DNA from: Chloroflexales bacterium ZM16-3
GTDB lineage: Bacteria > Chloroflexota > Chloroflexia > Chloroflexales > Chloroflexaceae
Length of the DNA: 64,000 bases
Assembly (NCBI GenBank): GCA_004138175.2
Contig: RYFE02000002.1
Location: 186,001-250,000 of the forward strand
Direction: 5' to 3'
Shown: one piece after another, positions 60,447 to 64,000 of the stretch
How the letters are laid out: each line of letters opens with the position of its first letter
How positions within the stretch are numbered: position 1 is the stretch's first letter
Notes under the pieces: model-generated
Told to the model about the DNA's origin: nothing
Databases searched by the model: none
Seen by the model: the letters and a program-made list of their open reading frames with translations, nothing else
Position numbers and translations under genes: made by a program

Positions 60447-61985
60447 CTAACGCCGTTGCTGAGTGGCGGCACTTGAATGCTTGGCACCCGCTGTGCAGCC
60501 GCTCAACAGCACACTACAATCACGTGACGGTGTGCGAATAAAAGGGAGCCAGATGCGATAGATGTGATTTGGCGCTACCTGGGCCGGGGTGGGGGTACTC
60601 GTTGCGGTATAGGTTCGTGTCGCTGTGGCAGTCCTGGTCGCCGTGCTGGTCGGCGTGTTCATCGGCGTGTTCGTGGCCGTGGCGGTATCAGTCGGCGTGT
60701 TCGTCGGCGTGTTGGTGGCCGTGGCGGTATCGGTCGGCGTGTTCGTCGGCGTGTTGGTGGCCGTGGCGGTATCGGTCGGCGTGTTCGTCGCCGTGCTGGT
60801 TGGCGTGTTCGTCGGCGTGTTCGTCGAGATCGCAGTGTTCGTCGCCGTGCTCGGAGGGTTCCCCGATTCCGTCAGCGTACCGCCGGAGATAGTCGTCCTA
60901 TCACGCACCACCAGATAGCTGTAGATCTCATCGGAAGGTGCCATCCACAGCTCGTCCGTACCGCCGGGGCCGTAGGTGGCGTAGGCGTTGTTGAGCACTT
61001 TACCCAGGTTGCTCTCCTGGTTGCCATGGCTCAGCGTATTGAACCAGAAGTGCCGATTTGCGCTGGCATTCGCCGACATCCAGTTAAAGGTCGCTATAGC
61101 ACCGCTCGAACTCGCCTCGATACCTGTATCCCGTCCGATCTTGTCGATGGTCGAGTCCATGGCGATGGCCGTCTGCGCGCCGCTCGTGTAGTCGGTGCCA
61201 TCCACATTCATCAGCGGGTTCCCCTGCGACTCGTTAAAGAGCAGGGTGGTTGCCCCATCGCGCAGCGCATCAAATGGCGCGTCATAGGCGGCGTCGAAGC
61301 AGGGTGCCGCAAAGGCCAGCACCACATGATCCGGGTGGCTGCTCGCCGCCACTGCCTGCTCCACCACAGCGAGGCCATCGGTGATCTCCGCAGACGTCTG
61401 CCCGCCATAGCATGCGTGTGACCACGTATGGTCGCCGACGGCCCAGCCCTGGTTGATCAGCTCAAGCAGCCCTGGCTGATCGATGATCCAGCCGGGTTCC
61501 TCTCTGGTTTCCGAGACGATATTGCCGATCATAAACAGGGTGGCCCGCCAGCCCTTCGCGTTGATCTGGTCGATCTGCTTCTGAAGGTTGACATTATCGT
61601 CCATACCGTGTGACCAGGCCCAGGCTTTGTTGCCCTTCAGCGAGGCCTTGTTCACCGTGATCCCGGTGGGCGCGCTGGCGGCGCTGAAGGTAATCTCCGC
61701 CGTGCCGATCTGGTCGCTGGTGAAGATAAAGTCGCCGGTGGCTGAGTCGTAGCTGCTCGACAGCGCCGCAACACCATTAACCCTAGCAGAAGGGCTACTG
61801 ACTGTGCCGAGGTGAACAATATAGCTCAGATCGGTGTAGAACAGCGCCGGGAGCGCAGTCTGCTTAATGCTGAAGGTGTAGGTGTATGCAGTGCTGCTCT
61901 GAGCGTGGACAGGCCAGCCTACGAAGCCAAGGGCGAGCGCCATAGCGATGGTAAGCGTAGCTATTCCGCTCCGAAACCAATTCAT
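60447..61985 (-). CDS. Secreted polysaccharide-deacetylase-like protein with Thr/Pro repeat tail
   Basis: 512 aa. Signal peptide ending WPVHAQS, a small beta domain (~30-115), then a NodB-like domain: [34 protein letters not shown], and [12 protein letters not shown] (His-x3-His metal motif). Residues ~385-470 are a Thr-rich tail of [10 protein letters not shown]-type units. The tail ends [15 protein letters not shown], close to the 'YLPL' end motif of many Chloroflexi exported proteins. The catalytic Asp pair is MDDN rather than TFDDG, so activity is uncertain. The last codons approach the start of glycerate kinase. Confidence 0.82.
   Translation of the reverse strand: MNWFRSGIATLTIAMALALGFVGWPVHAQSSTAYTYTFSIKQTALPALFYTDLSYIVHLGTVSSPSARVNGVAALSSSYDSATGDFIFTSDQIGTAEITFSAASAPTGITVNKASLKGNKAWAWSHGMDDNVNLQKQIDQINAKGWRATLFMIGNIVSETREEPGWIIDQPGLLELINQGWAVGDHTWSHACYGGQTSAEITDGLAVVEQAVAASSHPDHVVLAFAAPCFDAAYDAPFDALRDGATTLLFNESQGNPLMNVDGTDYTSGAQTAIAMDSTIDKIGRDTGIEASSSGAIATFNWMSANASANRHFWFNTLSHGNQESNLGKVLNNAYATYGPGGTDELWMAPSDEIYSYLVVRDRTTISGGTLTESGNPPSTATNTAISTNTPTNTPTSTATNTPTDTATATNTPTNTPTDTATATNTPTNTPTDTATATNTPMNTPTSTATRTATATRTYTATSTPTPAQVAPNHIYRIWLPFIRTPSRDCSVLLSGCTAGAKHSSAATQQRR
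60655..60830. repeat. Tandem coding repeats in the deacetylase-like tail
   Basis: Units of about 48 bp (with sub-units GTCGGCGTGTTCGTCGGCGT) code for [10 protein letters not shown]-type blocks on the minus strand. The apparent Val/Gly-rich open frame on the plus strand is a shadow. Confidence 0.75.
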
Positions 61986-62027
61986 AGTAAGGATTATCCG
62001 TGATAGATTGATCGCAGTAGAACAAAC

Positions 62028-62089
62028 CTCACCCTGTCACGCTTCGCTCAGCGTGACATGTATGACCGGGTGACTTCTACGCTACTGCC
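62028..62089. repeat. Remnant of the palindromic MITE
   Basis: CACCCTGTCACGCTTCGCTC and GGTGACTTCTACGCTACTGC resemble the inner part and one end of the MITE, without flanking duplication. Confidence 0.5.
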
Positions 62090-62096
62090 ATTGATC

Positions 62097-62227
62097 CAAT
62101 AAAGGTAATACCGCAAAAGGAGCGCTGTGGCATTTCCCTGTCATTCTGAGCGAAGCGAAGAAACCCGGCCGGGACCCTTCGCTTCGCTCAGGGTGACAGC
62201 GTTCCTTTTGCTCTATTGCCAATAAAG
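62097..62227. mobile_element. Palindromic MITE, copy 6, with 8-bp target duplication
   Basis: Element 62105-62219 (115 bp) flanked by CAATAAAG at 62097-62104 and 62220-62227. Confidence 0.9.
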
Positions 62228-62320
62228 TATTGTGATCGTATCTGTTGTAGGTGAACAAGCGATGACATGCACTACAGTAGCGTAGGTGCATCAGGATACG
62301 AGTCTATGATGCGTAATCAG

Positions 62321-62434
62321 GCAGTCGAGCATACGTAGCGCTGTCAGGTATCCGGTTAGACTGAGCGCAGCGAAGAATCTCAGCCGGGACGCTTCACTTA
62401 GCTCAGCGTGAGAGCGTTCCTTCTGCGGTATTGC
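62321..62434. mobile_element. Degenerate MITE, copy 7
   Basis: Keeps the right end (GTTCCTTCTGCGGTATTGC) and the GAGCGCAGCGAAGAATC centre; the left end and the flanking octamers (GTAATCAG, TTACTCAG) have diverged, so it is older. The rest of 62228-62672 shows no gene. Confidence 0.65.
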
Positions 62435-62672
62435 TTACTCAGATACTATTACTGGGAATAATGACAATTTTGTTGTATACGCAATGAATCAGCGGCATGC
62501 GCCCCAGGTGCAGGAGGGCACGATCCGCAGCGTCTCAATCACCTAATGACTCCGCTCAGCAGCTCTATTGCACAGAGAAGAGTGCTGCGCTATACTCGGG
62601 AATGCTGGACGTCCTCACGCGGCGGTGAACGCCCGTGGCGTCCGGTATACTATTGTTAGCAGGAGTGGAGCG

Positions 62673-62951
62673 ATGGAGCAGGTGCGCGCACACGTATTTA
62701 TCTCAGGTCGGGTCCAGGGTGTCAACTTCCGCGCCTATATGCGCGACCGGGCGCGCGAGGCGGGCGTTGAGGGCTGGGTTCGCAACCTCAGCGATAGCCG
62801 GGTAGAGGCCGTTTTTGAGGGCACGCGCCCGGCGGTGCAGAAGCTCGTCAGCTGGTGCTACAGCGGGCCGGTTCACGCCGAGGTTGCCAAGGTTGAGCTG
62901 ACGTGGGAAGAACCGACGGGGAAAGAGGGCAGCTTCGGCATCCTCTGGTAG
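62673..62951 (+). CDS. Acylphosphatase
   Basis: 92 aa; hydrolyses acyl phosphates. The catalytic pattern GRVQGVNFRAYMRDRAREAG (Arg in the phosphate loop) and VEGWVRNLSDSRVEAVFEG (Asn) is complete. The family usually has GxVQGVGFR; here the second Gly is Asn, which is tolerated in some members. ATG 62673 follows AGGAGTGGAGCG; the upstream in-frame start at 62568 would add non-homologous residues. Confidence 0.92.
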   Translation: MEQVRAHVFISGRVQGVNFRAYMRDRAREAGVEGWVRNLSDSRVEAVFEGTRPAVQKLVSWCYSGPVHAEVAKVELTWEEPTGKEGSFGILW

Positions 62952-63026
62952 CATAGTCCCCACGCAACCGTTCAGGTGCCCCAGCCGTCTAACCCGCAAT
63001 AAGCACTGCTATGAAAGGGCGCGCGA

Positions 63027-64000
63027 TGCAACGATATCGCTGGAAACTCATCACCAGCGTCCTGATCAGCCTGGCGATTCTGGTGCTGGCCTTTCTCAAC
63101 CGAGCCTGGATCATTGATGCGTTCGGCCTCCTCCGCGGGGCGAAGCCGGCCTGGCTCATGCTCGCGCTCGTCCTGATCGGGCTAAGCTACCTGATGAGCT
63201 CACAGGTGTTCAACGTCGTCCTACGCTCGCTCGGCTACAAGATGAGCTTGCTGCGGCTGTGGGCCGCCGCGCTAGTGGCGATCGTGATCAGCCAGTCGGT
63301 GCCTGCGGGCGGCGTGGGCAGCTACGCGTTCCTGCTGAGCAACTTCACCCGTCGCGGTATCTCATCGGGCGAGGCGGCGCTGATAGCCTCGCTTGAGACG
63401 CTCAGCTATGCGGTGTCAATGCTGCTGATCTTCAGCTTCAGCCTGGTCTTCCTGGCAGGGCGCGGCCTGGCCACCGGCGAGGCGAGCTATGTGTCCGCAA
63501 TTGTCGGCGTGGCCCTGATCAGTACGGTAGCCTTTGTGCTCACCCGCCGGGCCGATACGCTGCGCCGCTGGCTGATCGGCCTGAAGAACGGCCTAGGCCG
63601 ACTGATCGGGCAGGAGTGGGGCGACCGCTGGGCGGATCACATCGTCAACGATCTGGCCCGTGCCCGCGCCCTGCTCTCCAGCCGTCGCCGCGACGTGGCC
63701 CTGCTGGTGCTCATTCAGATGACCGCGCTCAGCGGCCACAGCATGGCGATGCTCCTCGTGCTGCACAGCCTTGGGGTGAGCACAAGCTTCGCGGTGGTGA
63801 TGGCGGCATTCGGCATCGCCCTGATTACCTCGACCTTCAACGTGCTGCCGGGCGGCGGCGGCACCGTCGAGGCGGCCCTGGTGGCCGTGCTCAGCCAGCT
63901 CGGCGTCGGCCCGGCCGCCGTGCCTGCGGCGGTGATCTTCCGGCTGTTCAACTTCTGGCTCGCCGCGCCGATCGCCGCCGGCTGCTACCACTGGCTGATG
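63027..64000 (+). CDS. Lysylphosphatidylglycerol-synthetase-TM / flippase-like membrane protein (3' end outside window)
   Basis: At least 324 aa with about eight membrane helices (LITSVLISLAILVLAFL, WLMLALVLIGLSYLMSSQVF, WAAALVAIVISQSVPAGGVG, AIVGVALISTVAFVLT, FGIALITSTFNVLPGGGGTV, FRLFNFWLAAPIAAG). The pattern SQSVPAGGVGSYAFLL and NVLPGGGGTVEAAL with GPAAVPAAVIFRLFNFW is typical of the UPF0104/MprF-TM family that moves or flips lipids. ATG 63027 follows AAAGGGCGCGC; ATG 63012 is an alternative. The frame is open to the window end. Confidence 0.88.

Noticed and set aside
60564-61421. Val/Gly- and Arg-rich open frames on the plus strand
   Set aside because: Shadows of the tandem Thr/Pro-coding repeats of the deacetylase-like gene.

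Overview
The window reads as chromosomal DNA of a filamentous member of the Chloroflexota (class Chloroflexia is most likely). This is inferred from the high G+C coding style, the mix of housekeeping genes, secreted proteins with Pro/Thr linkers, a C-terminal 'YRIWLPFI'-type tail on a secreted protein, and the many short palindromic repeats. No ribosomal RNA or other decisive taxonomic marker is present, so the assignment is tentative.

Left core (1-7.2 kb): the 3' part of phosphoenolpyruvate carboxylase, a zinc-ribbon Nudix hydrolase, a broken tyrosine recombinase, and a minus-strand run of formate-tetrahydrofolate ligase, homoserine dehydrogenase and a 3-hydroxyisobutyrate-dehydrogenase-like enzyme, then tRNA-Gly(TCC).

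Accessory region (7.2-33.9 kb), lying between tRNA-Gly and a minus-strand tRNA-Thr(CGT): it starts with trmO and small methyltransferases and then becomes a graveyard of gene fragments (MBL hydrolase, DinB-like, LCM-like methyltransferase, HNH/integrase chimera, GNAT, CbrC, Doc, formylglycine-generating-enzyme-like). In its centre is a defence cluster: type I restriction-modification hsdM-hsdS, a DUF559 nuclease-like gene, an internally deleted rmuC, hsdR, and a visibly AT-richer three-gene ABC three-component (ABC-3C) system whose ATPase is a DUF3732 SMC/Rad50-like protein with a CPLC hook-like motif. A 16-bp perfect palindrome, TGTCCGTTAACGGACA, and its one-base variants were found only in this region. 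It also holds a two-copy 36-bp repeat with a 35-bp spacer that resembles a minimal CRISPR.

Right core (34-64 kb): Lon protease, dihydroorotase with a phosphodiesterase, a 3beta-HSD-type epimerase, a membrane STAS protein, a copper/cytochrome-oxidase assembly cluster (small membrane protein, PCuAC, SCO, FixH/YtkA-like), a three-gene amino acid ABC transporter, ApbE, a pentapeptide-repeat protein, SMC, a four-gene AapJQMP-type amino acid transporter, glycerate 2-kinase, a secreted deacetylase-like protein, acylphosphatase and a flippase-like membrane protein cut by the window end.

The most striking feature is the repeat load. A ~114-bp element with inverted ends is present in six well-preserved copies, each flanked by a different exact 8-bp target duplication, so it is a transposed MITE. 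A second class consists of arrays with a strict 7-bp period but unrelated unit sequences, often as inverted arms. Two of these lie in frame inside essential-type genes (ppc and smc), and a third, non-heptameric palindrome lies in frame inside glycerate kinase.
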